From contig MNCI01035304.1 in the NCBI GenBank assembly GCA_015680685.1, forward strand, positions 35,324-99,323: a stretch of 64,000 nucleotides of DNA, read 5' to 3'. Source of the DNA: Gnetum montanum (Eukaryota; Streptophyta; Gnetopsida; Gnetales; Gnetaceae). The translations under genes and the position numbers were made by a program. Each line of letters starts with the position of its first letter. Position 1 is the stretch's first letter. Of the stretch, positions 12,106 through 24,689 are shown piece by piece. The notes below the pieces were generated by a model. It was not told the DNA's origin. It searched no databases and saw nothing but the letters and a program-made list of their open reading frames with translations.

Positions 12106-12504
12106 TCGAGGTTACTCATGTTCATGGCCAGGGTTTAGGCTAAAAATTTCTAATTCTAAATATTTTTTGAGCCTTGATATGGTTACCACCTCTTAGACTA
12201 CATTGGCCAATGCAATCCTAGTGTTGATGTGGGAAAGAAAATGGATTTTAAATATTTTTGACTTAGTTACCAAGGATTGGTAGTCTCTGAAGGCTCCAAG
12301 GGGGTTCTATGGTTAGGATGATGCATTAGGAGATCAATTTTCCATATTAATGATCTATTTTTAATTTTTCATAGAGCAACCATGTTGGGACTACACTGGC
12401 CAACATAGCTTCAGGCTTTCCAAATGTAGTTCCAATGTTTAGATGTGTTTTAACTTGTTTTTGCTTCATTACTTACCACCTTAGGACTACTAGAGGCTTA
12501 AGCA
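12106..12504. repeat. E5 fragment: ~190-bp tandem array, left part
   Basis: Two array units are visible. GACTACATTGGCC near 12197 recurs as GACTACACTGGCC near 12386, 189 bases apart, followed by a shared tail ending in CTTAGGACTACTAGAGGC. The unit continues at 52736-52930 on the far side of E2, where TTAGATTACTAGAGACTC is the next tail copy. This shows that E2 was inserted into the array. Assignment to E5 is by position and motif. Confidence 0.6.
12500..12504. repeat. E2 target-site duplication, left (AAGCA)
   Basis: The five bases before the E2 5' LTR are AAGCA; those after the 3' LTR (52731-52735) are AAGGA. One mismatch is acceptable at this age, but the pair is weaker than those of E3 and E4. 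Confidence 0.5.
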
Positions 12505-14300
12505 TGAAACACCATCAAAATTCATGTTGCAAATACCACTTTTTAACATGAGGCAAAGTTTCATTGTAAATGTGAGACATGTAGTACATAAGTTATAATC
12601 TTTCATATTTCAACTTCTTGGGGTTGAAAAATACTCCAAAAGTTGCTATTGCCTCACCTCCTAAGTGAAAAAGGTACCTCATGCCTATATCTAGATTTGG
12701 GAAGGCTGAAAATGCCTTGGGAATGGCTAAAATTAGCCTTTCCATGGGTTTTTGTAGGGGTATAGCCCCAACTATGCTATAACCATTTTTAGCAAGCCTA
12801 GTAACTTCAATAAGCTCAATAGCCATAGTAGTCATAGTAGCTACAATAGCCATAATAGCTATAGTAGTCAATATAGTCATCATTAAGACTAGACAAAACT
12901 ATAATGTTGGAATTGTTGGGATGGCCATTTCTTCAATAACATCATCCCAAGGCAAAAATAGTTAGCATAATTAGTACTTTCCAGAAAAAGTTCCACCATT
13001 TTTGTGGTTTCCATTTGTCTTTCTATTTGCCATCACTTTTCCCATTTCCAAGACCTTTAATGTAATCACAAAAGATTGTTTACTATTTATAGTAAATAGA
13101 TGGGTTTTGTGGATGTAGTCCATTTTGTACTTTCTACAAATATCAACTATGCTAGTTGTAGTTGACCAACCATGTTGGCAATAGTTGACCAACTACGCTA
13201 AACGTAGATGGGTAACTACACTAAAACTAGATGGGAAACTATGCTGGAAGTGGTAACCATTACAACCAATAATTAATTCCAATGTATCAGCAATCAATGG
13301 CAAATCCAAAAATGATAACCCTAAACCTATAAAAATCCAACATCGACATCATTTTCTTGGTTGGAATTCTTAGCATTATGAGCATTTTAGGCATTTCAAT
13401 ACTCTTTGGCATTTTTAGCACTTTGGCATTTCAAAACCATTTTGCAACAATACCATTTTCCATTTTCATAGTTATTTCCATTACCCATCAAATCCATTTG
13501 TAATCCAATTACATTTTTGATGGTAGAAATTGACAGTACACTAGGCATAGACACCCCCACATAATTGTCATTACTACTGAAAGTGAAAATCCCATTCCAT
13601 TTCCATCTCCCTTAATAGTCATCCAAACCCATTGTAGTTGTTATGTCCTTATCTGGTAGTGCTATTTGGTGGTAGAAACTAGGACCACACTGGGCATAGA
13701 GACTCTCACATAGTTTCCATTGCTTCAAACATGCAACACCAATTTGATCCTCACAGTAGATTTGGTGGAAACTAATAGAAGTTTGCAGTAGGGTGAAACT
13801 AGGAAGAAACTAGATCATGGAGGTAGCCTTCTCCAATGAACATTAGGCTTTGGTAAGTAACTTCCTATGCCCTTGACACAAGCCTCTACACTATGAACTT
13901 AATATCTTTTATATTCTTTTCTAAATTTGGTGGTTCATTTTGTGCAAATTTTGGTTTCTATTTCTATGTCTACATTTATATTTGTAACTACACTTTCATT
14001 TTCCATTTCCATTTTAAGTAGGTCATTTCTATCTACATTTTCAGAAGGCCACTTTTAATAGGCTAGTTTCATCTACATTTTCAATAGGCTATTTTCAATA
14101 GCCCATTTCTGTCTACATTTCTAGTTACATTCACAGTTCTAAAACCATTCCTATTGGATATTTCATAATTTACTGGGCGATTGAAAAGACCATCCAAGGA
14201 ATCCTAGATTCCATTTTCATGGAGGCCCTTGGGATTTTTAGTTGAGGCTACTGCATTGGATCTTTCAATTTTCTAGTGATTGAATTTTCCAACTGCAATA
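12505..14300 (+). repeat. E2 5' LTR (1796 bp)
   Basis: It starts TGAAACACCATC and ends near AACTGCAATA. It aligns with 50969-52730, sharing for example AAAATTCATGTT, the CTTCTTG/CTTCTTT block, CCTATAAAAATCCAACAT and the TTTGGTGGAAACTAAT stretch. A TATA box, TATAAAAA, is at 13328. Short ACTACACTA/AACTATGCT repeats at about 13150-13260 are fewer than in the 3' copy. The LTR would supply promoter, start site and poly(A) signal. Confidence 0.85.
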
Positions 14301-14306
14301 GTTTTT

Positions 14307-14325
14307 CAATGCTAGAAGAAGGAAC
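14307..14325 (+). promoter_or_regulatory. E2 primer binding site, decayed tRNA-Asn type
   Basis: CAATGCTAGAAGAAGGAAC stands 6 bases after the LTR. It aligns with TGGTGCTAGAAGGAGGG of E3. The plant tRNA-Asn 3' end would pair with TGGCGCTAGAAGGAGGG; the assignment comes from memory of that tRNA and should be checked. Confidence 0.55.
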
Positions 14326-14409
14326 TCTACCAAAATTCTTATCTAAAAAGCCCATTTCTACCATTTATCCATTTACTATGATACCCATTCCATTAAATCC
14401 CATTTTCCT

Positions 14410-14625
14410 TTCAAGTACTAATAGTAGTTAACAGACTAAACTAGCAGTAGTTAACTAACTACACTAATAGTAGTTAATTGCTACATTGGTAGTAGTTAAT
14501 TGACTACACTAGTAGTAGTTAGTAGACTACATTGCTAGTAGTTGATTGACTATGTTGATACTAGTTAGTAGTTTACACTATAAGTAGTAACTAATTACAC
14601 TAACAGTAGTAGGCTGAAAACCATT
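14410..14625 (+). repeat. E2 leader minisatellite
   Basis: About seven imperfect copies of a ~28-30-base unit, ACTACACTAGTAGTAGTTAA with a short tail, lie between the primer site and gag. The same unit type appears inside the E2 LTRs (13150-13260; 51600-51775). It is non-coding. Such leader repeats could affect RNA folding or packaging. Confidence 0.65.
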
Positions 14626-14869
14626 AGGACCAATTCTATTCAACACCATTCCATTGAATCCCATTCCATTCAATGTCATTTCATTAAACTCCATTCCTAA
14701 TATGATACCCATTTTAGCTTAGTAGTTGTTTCCTACTACCTTTCCATTTTTAGCCTAATGTGAAAGTAGTTTATTATACTTGCTATGTTTTTACTAAAAA
14801 TAGTAAAATACTAAAAAATCACCACTTGTGACATGTCTTTTTAACAATCAACCAAACTACCTTTCACAC

Positions 14870-16600
14870 TTGCTGATGGTGGGTCTAGCCAACAAGCCAC
14901 AAGAGTCTATGACCCTAAGGACCCTACTATCATGGAGTGTAGGCAGTCTTTGATAGTTAGGGGAAAACATCCTAAATTTTTAGCCATAAATGAAGATCAT
15001 TATAACTTCATTTATGCTAAAATTCATGTTGGCATGTTGATTCCATGTTTGAAAGTAAAATCCAAAAGGGAGTTGGAGCTTATACACTAGGATGAAAAGA
15101 AATATATCCCTTCCTTGTATGACCAAATACCCCTCAATGATATCTAAGCTAGCATCATAGCTCAATTGATTAATATGGAGGAGGAGAATGATAAGAATAT
15201 CTCAGAGGACCAATAGGAAGAGGAGGATGAGTTTAGGATAGAATTTAAGCATGAAAACATCCTAGAAGGGTTGTTGCAATAGGAAACCACCAAGGCCACT
15301 AAGCCTTCTTCTAATGCCTTTGTGTTCTCCATGGGTATGATGTCACCATCTTCTAGCCCCTCCTACCCTAGTATAGTTGCTCCCATCCCTCTTATAGCTA
15401 TGCACCAAGCACACTTGGTGCCACAACCCATGACCTTCTACTTTTCCATGCAATTCACTACACAACCTTAGACTATGCAGTCATCATCAGTGGTTGTTAC
15501 CATCATTAACCCCCTTATCATCAAGATGGGACCCACAACCAAACCCCATGTAACTTAGAGGTTTCATACCCCTTTTGTCCCATTTATGCCCTAGATACTG
15601 ATACAAACATCTTTTTCCTTATTTGACCCATAGACTACAACCATGATGCAACTACTTCCTTCCATCTTACAACCAATAGTGAGGCCACAAGTCTCACAAC
15701 ATATGCCTCAAACCTTTTTCGAAATCCCACAATCGATAGGGGCATCCCAAGGCCTAGATCAAGCTTTCCAAATGATCTAGGACTTGACTAAAGAGTTGAG
15801 AAAACTCAAAGACTCAATGTCTTGGATTGTAAAGGTTATGGACTTCTATCAAGATGACCCCATAAGCCCTACTGTTCCACCACCAACTCTTTCCCTCAGA
15901 GTTCCTATGCCATAATTCACCAAGTACAATAGCAAAGGTGATAAAAATGCACATTTGATTACCTTAAACACTTATTTCTTATTTTTAAAGCATGGTTCCA
16001 TATGATAATGGGAATTTTCCCTGTCTTTAGTAAGGAAAGCCTTAGATTGGTATCGTGCATTACCTAGGGGATTCCTATCCTTCTTAGACAAACTAATTTT
16101 GCAATTCATTAAATGTTTTAAGTATAACTTGAAACATGATACCACTCTTGAGCAATTGATTAAGGTCAAGCAATGACTCCCAAAGCTAGTGTAGAAGTTC
16201 ATCTAACAATGGAATGCTCTACTCAACAAGATACTAGATCCAATAGATGAAACTCACCTTTCAGCCATTTTCAAAGGAATGGTTAATCATTTTATGAAAT
16301 AAAAATTATATTATCTTGACCCATGGAATTGTAGTCAAGTATTTTCCTAGACTAAGAACATAGAGTATGCCATCGAAGCCAACCATGATCTTGCTTACAT
16401 TCCATACAAAAAGGGTAGGTAAAATAATACATCCATAGTAACTATGGCCAAGGAGACTAAGCCAACCAACTAGGGACCAAAGAATAACCAACCTAAGGCC
16501 CCTACTACCAATAATGATAATCAACAATCAACCTCTAGGGTCACAATATCAACTACCTCTAGGCCTAAGTTTGCACAGAAAGATTGATCCAACTACACTA
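14870..16600 (+). pseudogene. gag: E2 gag, decayed
   Basis: This is the best Gag copy of the family apart from stops. An acidic segment, EEENDKNIS..EEEDEF (15178-15240), is followed by a long Pro/Gln/Met-rich region (15300-15740), then MDFYQDDPISPTVPPPTLSL (15838-15900), VPMP.FTKYN, RKALDWYRALPRGFLSFLD (16031-16090), a hydrophobic capsid block, and FKGMVNHF (16270). DLAYIPYKKGR closes the domain near 16390-16420. No CCHC zinc knuckle is seen. At least a dozen stops, mostly TAG, interrupt it. Its role would be particle assembly. Confidence 0.8.
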
Positions 16601-17450
16601 AGTTATCCCTCAGGTCGTCAGAGCTCTTAGACCAACTATTGAAGAGTGGTAGGATTTAGTAAAAATAAATGACCAAGAATTCTTGCAAGAGGCATGATAG
16701 GTTGTGTGAAATAGTGAAAGATCCCACTCGAGTAATCAAAGATGACCCTCCACTACCCAAATACTTTAAGCTTGATCATTATTTCCATTACAATTAGTTG
16801 CTAGGCCATGATACTGATTTCTACTTTCCACATAAGGATGGCCCTCAAAGGATAGTTAATAGGGGTGAATTAATATTAGACACATCCAACCCTATTATTC
16901 CTCAAAATCAATCAATGCACATATACAAGGACATCCTAAATGCCAACAATAGCCCATACACCATAGTGGTGTTTAACATCCAAAATGATCAAAGGCTTGT
17001 GAGGGAACTATTTGTGATCAGGGTGCTTCCTCACAACAAAAGGGGCCCTCCAGCTCCCTCTAAAAGGTCCCCTTTTGTTTTAAGGGTACTGTCACTAGCA
17101 CTCCCCAAAAAACCTTTCATGATTGAGGTTCCTTAACCCTCTATAATACAATCTACCCCAACAATGGAACAACCCCCTGTGATGGCCCATATAACATCTT
17201 CTTTCTTACATCCAACTAGGGATAGTAAGAAACCCCCAACAAAACAACAGAAAAAGGCTATGTAGAAAGCTAAGAACAAGGCTGATTAGTAGCCCAAGTC
17301 AAGGATTGAAGTGGACCCACTAAAGCTCACTACCATTTTATCTGTTCCCAAAACTTCCACAACCCAGGCTCTTTCAACAAGTAAACCATGGGAAGAACCA
17401 AAACCCGAAGAGGAGAATTAAGAGGCTAAGTCACAATAACAACCTAAACA
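16600..17450 (+). pseudogene. E2 Gag-protease linker
   Basis: An open stretch at 16798-17136 includes NRGELILDTSNPIIPQNQSM and then the repeated motif RELFVIRVLP, RSPFVLRVLS and KKPFMIEVP. A basic Lys/Pro/Gln-rich tail follows (17160-17450). The same order is seen in E1, E3 and E5. The function is unknown. Confidence 0.6.
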
Positions 17451-18403
17451 TGAAGTTCGTATTTTGGGACATATGGAAAAATTTATACATAATAAATTAA
17501 CAACCAATGATAAAGACTTCCTTAATGTGATAAAATAGGTTAAACAATTTCTCAAACAAAAGAATGCAACTTTGAGCTTGTATGACCTAGTCATGACTTC
17601 TACTATCCATTGTGAGGCATTGGTTAAGATGTTGACATCCATTCCTATCAATGAGTACATCCTTACTAATGAAGAGTCCATCCATGAAATCATGGTACCC
17701 TCTTTGCTCAAGAAATTAAAGTCAATATCGCTAGTATTTTGCGATAGTGAAATCAAGATGAACCCCCAAAATGAAGTAACTAAGATGCCTCTTTTTGTAA
17801 CCATACATGTTGGCCAATGTACATAGGGTCCTATACCATCGTTGAATGCCTAGGCCAAACTAAAAAATGCAATGTACCTTGAATGTGATCTTTAAATCCT
17901 TTAACGAATAGCAGGTTGCCATCAAAGATTTCATTTCTTTAGATTTCATGACAGAGAAATAGTTCCCCACAACGGTAGATTTCTTGATGGTGGAAGAGAT
18001 ACTAGGTTTCAACCTCATCTTGGGAAGATCTTGGATGGCCCAATTTTAGGCTATGTCTTCACCTATTCACTAAGAAATCCACCTTCCTTATGAGGGAGGT
18101 GAAATCCTTATCCATGACTAAAGCATGATCCCCTTAGTTATTAACAATGTTAATGTGGTGCAAGGGTCTGAAGTGGAGTTTCAAGAAGAAACTCCTACCA
18201 TTGGCCATGAAATCAAGGAAAATGATGGGACCAAAGAAATAGAAGTAACAAAAATGAACCCATTGATGTTCCATGGGGAGAACTACCTTTCAACATCGTT
18301 AGTGAAGATGAAAGAGAGTATAAGCTTGTGCAGAATAAACCATATTCTTTTCCTAATCTCTCAAAGATTAGAAAACACTTGCACAAGTGTTACAAGCTCC
18401 TAA
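17450..18403 (+). pseudogene. E2 aspartic protease region, active site lost
   Basis: The pre-protease segment (KNATLSLYDLVMTSTIHCEA at 17560, LVFCDSEIKMNPQNE at 17735) matches E5 minus strand 56327-56509 and E3. After FVTIHVGQCT (17790-17823) the frame breaks. The DDG active-site block found in E1 and E3 cannot be recovered, because only fragments of YTIVE-like sequence follow. The second block, GFNLILGRSWMAQF, and IHLPYEGGEI are present near 18010-18110, followed by VINNVNVVQGSEVEFQEETP. A deletion in the active-site region is the simplest reading. Confidence 0.65.
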
Positions 18404-18404
18404 T

Positions 18405-19050
18405 CCTTATTATAACCTATGCGTTTGTAGTTGTGTGACTTTATAACATTCATGGCCTAATAGCTTGGATTACAATTTACTTGTTGGTACTATTTCATTT
18501 CTCTTGGATTTAAATTTAAATTTGTTAGTGGCCTAGAATTTACCTTTTTTTACATCCTTTTACTTTTAAAGCCTTTTTTCTTTTTCTTAAAGAGAAAATT
18601 TCATAAAAAAAACTTTTACTTTTACATGCTCTATAGTCCACTAAGATCTTAAACTAGCATTATGATCTACTAAGACCTTAAACTGGCATCGCGGCCCATA
18701 ATGGTCTTAAATTGGAAAATATCACATGGCTCGTCATGATATAAAATTAGCAAACAATCTTATACCTCATTTTCTCTTTAGTTTGTGAGTTTATTCCATA
18801 ACTATTTTAACCTTCTATCACATGACAACCAAGTCTAGCCAATGTAGCCAAAACATAGATTACAACGTAGTGCCATGATATAAACAAAATTGATAATGTT
18901 ATAACATCATTTCCTGAATTGGAACTTAAAATTTAATATTAAATTTAAAGTTAAAATGTCCATGATATCATAACCATAGACAAATAAATCATATAAGAAA
19001 TAAACTATTCTAGCTAAACTAGCCATACATCATCAAACATTAAAAAACAC
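18405..19050 (+). repeat. E2 post-protease spacer with GGCCTTAAACTAGCA-type repeats
   Basis: AT-rich and non-coding. Between 18635 and 18745 three or four ~35-base units resembling CTAAGACCTTAAACTGGCAT occur. They match the block after the protease in E1, E3 and E5. The rest shows nothing recognisable. Confidence 0.5.
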
Positions 19051-22000
19051 ATCAATTGAAATGGGCATAAAAGAAGCAATTGATGGAACTATGGAGCATC
19101 TATTGAAGGAGGTGGATCATCATCTCTATTACCATCGTTGGGACCATCAATGTCTTCTGGTAGTTCTAACATGATAAGACCAAAGTTGATTAGCTACCAA
19201 AAACATCAAAATGAAAATTAATGAAATTAAAATCAAATAAACTAACGTAAGATGGTTCTTGAGTTGTATGTTCTATGAGGAAAGTTTGAAGACCAGCCTC
19301 TAAATGATGGAGGAGTTCATCTTTAGACATGTCTAGTCAACATCTCCAAGACCAATACCCATGAGGATAGTAGTCCTATCAATGTTGATTGATGTAGGAG
19401 GCTCATGCAAAAATGTGGCTAAGGTTGCATCCCCTAAGGAAATACTAATTTTTTAAGTAGGAGAAGTTTCTATAGTCACATTATTCACAAATATCTTATA
19501 GACATCCTCCATATTTATTTCCACAATAAAAAACTCTAGCTTCCACTACTCCATAAACTCCTCTTGTAACTAGTTAATATATGCATATTGCTTAACCATA
19601 TAGATCCTCTTGTGGTCCTTTTTTTTGACCCCACACATGGACCCAAGTGTAGTAGTCCTTCCACTAATTAGCCTTGTGGTTGATGAGGTTGATCTAAAGC
19701 TTCTATTGTATGATTTCTCTATCAAGGGAGACCTTGCTTTGAAGTGCATTCCAATAATGAGACTAGAGTATCTTCTTAGTGTGTAAAGATTCTTTGTTGC
19801 TTACCTTAGACCAATACCCATGAAGTCTTTGTGGTCATTAAGGTCTATTATATCCTCTTTCAATTTTTTGTTCTCCTCCCTCAATGCTATGACTTGTTCC
19901 CATAGGAACTCATTAGAACATCTACTTTTCCACAAAGAATTAGCACATGAGAGTGCACATCCAATGACATCCTTATACAACTTATGTTGGAATTCTACAT
20001 ATCAAAAGGTAACGAAGGAAACACATCAACCTTAACTAGATTGTTGAGATCCCATCTTAGGTTAGGCATTGTAAGAAACATAGAACAAAATCCAAGAAAA
20101 TGAGACTAGTCAGCAACAAAAACTACATAACCATGAAATCCAAGTAACAAATAAAAAATATAAAAAAGCACTAAAGGCCAAGTGAGGTAAACTTTTTACC
20201 AATTTTAGGAGCTATCTATTGTAACTAGCTAATCATATCTTTGGCTACACCTTGCATAAATTCTAATTTATTAAGCGTTTCCACCCATGGTTGCATATGG
20301 AGGGTAGAAGTGGATGCTTCTTCCTATGACTCTTAAGCTACAACAAGGTGCAGTAAACAATCAATGACTATGATTATTACTAAACAAGAATCAATGAAAC
20401 ATAACATATATAACACTTAGAACTAAAAATTATAAGTACTTGGAATGTCACCAAGCATAACAATAGGGGGTTCATCCAACTCTCAATCCTCTAGCATGGT
20501 GTCAAAAGTGCCCATAGGAGGAAAGGGAGGTAATCCCTCATTGTCATAATGCTTTAATATCTCTTCCTCATGACATCATATCTCCTCCTCCTCTTGTCAC
20601 CTTCACTCATCTTTAGGAGTGCCTATTGCAGATAGCTTACTTCTCCTATTGCTTATCTGCAAGAGGCATCAACCATGAACAACTTGGTATATTATACAAA
20701 GCCACAAATCAAGTGTAGCATTGGAGCAAAGTAATAATGTAGCAACAAATCGAAAAAATACATGCCTCTAATTTTGATCTGAATCCCTTTAAGCTTGATG
20801 ATCATCTTTTTCTTAAGAGGCTCCTCAACTGCTAGTGTTGTCTAGTCTACCAAAGACATCTTAAGTTTCTCCATAGGTGTACCCTTAACCTCTACACATA
20901 ATCTTTGAGCCTTCTTTATGTTGGCTAGTATGGTGAGAGGTTCAACCCTAGTGCTATTAGGAGATCTACAAAGTTTTCCATCAAGGTCATTAATGATGAT
21001 AGACAATGATTTTTCTACAACTTTCAATGGATCTTGGGCCATGGTGGTTGGAGCAAGAAGCTTCACCCAAGGTCTATCAAATTGGGATGAATCTTTGAAA
21101 ACCCATCATCCATCCTTTCTCACCACTAGAAATTCTAGGGACCTCTATAAGTAAGCTACAAAGAATGTAAAATGCACATGAAACTTTGTATTGAGATTCT
21201 CATTAAGTTTTTGGACCTTCAATGGAAGCCCAAAAATTAAGTGCGTGACATAGTTGTTATCGTAGGAAACACCTGGGATCAAAGCTTGTTCCACACTCAA
21301 GATATTTTCCTACGATAACAACATAGGAAACACCTGGGATCAAAACAAGGAATACATCTCCCTAATCAATGATGATTTGATCTCTCTTAGAGAGTATCTC
21401 TTGCTACCACAACAAGTGTCTAACCACTCTTTCACTTCTTCTCGGTGATCCACCTCCCTTCCTACATTGATAATAATTGACATGCCATCATTTGGAATAG
21501 TAAAGAGGTCATTGAATGTGGATGTGTTGATGTCCAAAACAATAGTCACACCATGAACAGTAGTGAAAAATATCTGAACTCCTTGGTTAAAGAAGTTAAG
21601 AATGTTTAACATTTCTACGGTAGGAAGGATTAGTCTTGGGATCATGAAGAGGTCAAATAGGCCCACATAGATGACACTTGCATGTATAGCATTGAGCACT
21701 TAAGCTAATAACTAGTCCTATGAGGATTCCACCTCATTGAACATAAGGATTAAGGTCTCCTTCGTATGTCTCAAAGTGATAACCATAACTTTTGTATATG
21801 GAGTGACCACTACAACATAACAAAAGGTAGCTTGTTAGCCTTCCTATAGGTGCACAAAATGATAGCAAATATAACTACATACACAACGAAGACCAAAATA
21901 GCTTAATAACTATGTAATTAGAAAAATGTTATCATAAAATCAAAAATTTAATAACACTTACTTTACCTATATGACTTAGGCATTGTAGAAGATCTAGGTT

Positions 22001-22550
22001 ATGGGTCCAAGACTAAGTCATCGAGATATGGGCTAGCCCACTAGCTATTTATGCTTTTGTTTACTAGGCATCTCTTGTAGGCCTTTGGGTGATGTCCAAT
22101 GCTACTTTTAAGGTTGTCATGCAATTGCTCCAACACTACAATCCTCATGTTTGGGCTCTTAGTGAGCACCTCTAGAGCTATGTAAGCTAAGAGGAAAAAG
22201 TTGTCAGCCTTGATTATCCATCCTAAACCTATAGGCAAGTAAAACAATAAATCATACATAGTTATAACCTAAATATGCAATGATAGAAAATAACCATGAA
22301 CCCAAGATGACACTACTACTTATCCCTCTATGTAATAGATGGTTCTAGGAGGGTTTTGGAACCATGTGTGGACATGATGACTAATAATCAAGGTTTTGTC
22401 GAAGTTATACTCTCTAAATTTGGGCATCTCCCAAATTTGAGACAATTTACAAGGATCCATAGTAGTCATGTCATCATGTGTCTTCCCTTCCACATGGGCA
22501 TCATGATTATCCATGATGAATTTCACAATCAAACTAGAGGATCATAGTAG
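19050..22550 (-). pseudogene. E2 antisense accessory frame, decayed
   Basis: This is a long decayed reading region on the strand opposite gag-pol. From its start it shows open pieces at complement 22320-22532, 22041-22259, 21340-21699 (119 codons; VEMLNILNFFNQG, VHGVTIVLD, FNDLFTIPNDG, EEVKEWLDTCCG), 20842-21066 (MAQDPLKVVEKSLSIIINDL) and a coiled-coil-like segment near 19920-19800 (LWEQVIALREENKKLKEDI). The pieces keep order and similarity with E1 and, for the C-terminal half, E5. No known enzyme motif is seen. Antisense frames are known in some Tat elements, but usually next to the 3' LTR, not between protease and RT. The exact ends are uncertain. Confidence 0.65.
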
Positions 22551-24360
22551 GGTGGTCTCCATAATTGTTGCCACCACCTTGAACTTCAAGTGTGACCAAA
22601 CTATCACACTATAGTTACAAAGTAGGTAGGCTTGGAAGTTTGAGGACCCCTCCCTAAACCATACCCCATGTTGATCCCATTCCAATTGGGGTTTAGGGAT
22701 TTAGGTGTTGACATGTCAATCCAACATAATATCCTTACCATCTTTATCACCACCAAGATGGACTTTAATAAGGTCCTGTAACATCCAACCATAACAATTA
22801 TAAACATGCAAACTTAAAACCAAAGTCTTATGGTTGTTAAACACAGGAAAACAACACTTAAAATTTGAAGCAGTTTACATGAAATGACTATTTAAAACTA
22901 AAAGTATAACAATGATAAATTACAATTAAAAACATGGAATTGATAGTTTAAGCCTAAAAATGTGAAAATCAAAATATAGAACTAAATTCTTTACTTCCAT
23001 GAATAATTCTAAACTTAGAAAATTTTTCAACACACAACATAAGAATATAACCAACATTTAACCAAATTTCACAACTTTACACCAAATGACCATAGGAAAA
23101 TGCTTAGAATAAAATATGAGAAATTTGTATTTGGGCTTGAATCACTTATAACCTCTTCCAAACATCCAAAACTATCCCCAAGATCATGAGATGTTGATAA
23201 AAAGAAGTTTTCACAACCTCAATGGTGTCCATATTCAAAGGGGTAAATGCATCATAGCCTTATAATCACAATTTTGTGCAATGAAATGGATATGACCATA
23301 ACTAATTAACTAATTAACAAAACTCAATGATTCCATAGCCATTTTAATTTTAAAATGATCAACCCCATAATAAGAAACCATTAGAAATCATAACCAAATC
23401 CTTAGAAAAAATTACCAAATTGACCAGACCATAGCCATCAACATGAACTTCCTTTCATGCAGGGTTGGAAAAAAATTCACCAAAAATTTGTTTGAGCTCC
23501 AAATAGAGTGATTCCACCACTATTTGAAATATTAAATTAATTCCTACGTGTGAATTGCTATAGAAAATTTAAAATCCTTGTCATTGTTTCAAAAAAAATT
23601 CATGAAACTTGAAAAATGGTAAAGAACCATAACTACACAGCCCAACTCAAATGGCCATAACTTCATCATTATAACTCCAAATTGAATGGGATCACAACTA
23701 TTGAAAAGCTTAAACATAAACCTAAAAATACATAATAATATATTGTAAAAATATATAGTGGTTTATTTAGTAAAAAATACACAACATTACTTGCTTTTTC
23801 ACCTAAAAATCACAAAACTTGTAAAACATGACTTAATCTAGTCATTGAGTATAACAAATACAACCAAAACAACTCATACCCATTGTAAAATGCATCAAAA
23901 TAAAGGGGAAGGATTTTGTTAAAATTTAATTTTATGAAGTATTTTATGCTATGTCTAAGAAAAATGGCCATGCTATCCAGTTTCTTTAGAAAAGCACTTA
24001 AACAAAAAATTTGTTTTACAAACTAAATCTACAAAAGTGAAAACAACTAAATAAACTTGGACATATGTAGACATGGCTAGAATATAAGGTAGGATTTATG
24101 TAGAATTAAAAAATAACAAGTACATAAGCATAGATCTAAAAAACAATAGAAAACTAAAAATACAATACATGAAATAGAATAGAAAGCTGATGAGAATGAT
24201 GTACCAAGAAAAGGTGGCAGTTTAACTCTCTCCAATCCTTAGGTAGGGTAGGCATGCTAGAGTTTTAGTAGTGGCATTCACCTTCTACAATCTAGGATTC
24301 CTTAAAGATGCTTTTTCCTTGGTCATGATGATGAAAGAAGGAATAGAAAACATAGAGAAC
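22550..24360. other. E2 AT-rich spacer upstream of the antisense frame
   Basis: No frame of interest and no repeat unit. The sequence is very rich in A on the plus strand. By position it would contain the promoter and leader of the antisense frame, but I cannot point to a convincing TATA box. A weak open piece at complement 22604-22807 may be its first exon or noise. Confidence 0.35.
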
Positions 24361-24689
24361 CCTTGTTCTTAGAATGACTATGCTATAGCATGTCATCAAT
24401 GGATGGACTATGCTGATAGTAATCCACTAATGAATGTTACTACACTAGTAGTAGTCAATAGGCAATAGAAAATAGTGTTAGAGCTTTTCAACCAAGGTAT
24501 GGTAGCAAAAATGTAAAGCAAAAACCAACAATTTTTCACATTTTCCCAATTAAAGGCAATATAACCCTAGTCGTCCATCTCAAAACCCTGGTTTCCTTTT
24601 TCATTCCCACTACACTAGGAGATAGAAAATGGAAAATAGGACTATGTTGGCATTATGCAAAGATATTTTTCAAAAAACTTTCTAATCTT
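24360..24689. repeat. E2 tandem-array edge, left of E3
   Basis: GACTATGCTATAGCATG (near 24376), GGACTATGCTGATAGTAATCC (24415, imperfect) and GACTATGTTGGCATTATGC (24642) are diverged copies of the palindromic core that is regular from 43289 onward. The last five bases, ATCTT, are the E3 target duplication. Confidence 0.45.
24685..24689. repeat. E3 target-site duplication, left (ATCTT)
   Basis: ATCTT precedes the E3 5' LTR and is repeated exactly at 43021-43025 after its 3' LTR. This fixes the E3 ends. Confidence 0.85.

Noticed and set aside
12593-12883. Minus-strand frame rich in Ile, Met, Thr and Ala that looks like a membrane protein
   Set aside because: It is the complement of LTR repeats of the AGCCATAGTAGTCAT type. 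The same shadow occurs in the other LTR at 51117-51350. Hydrophobicity comes from the repeat.
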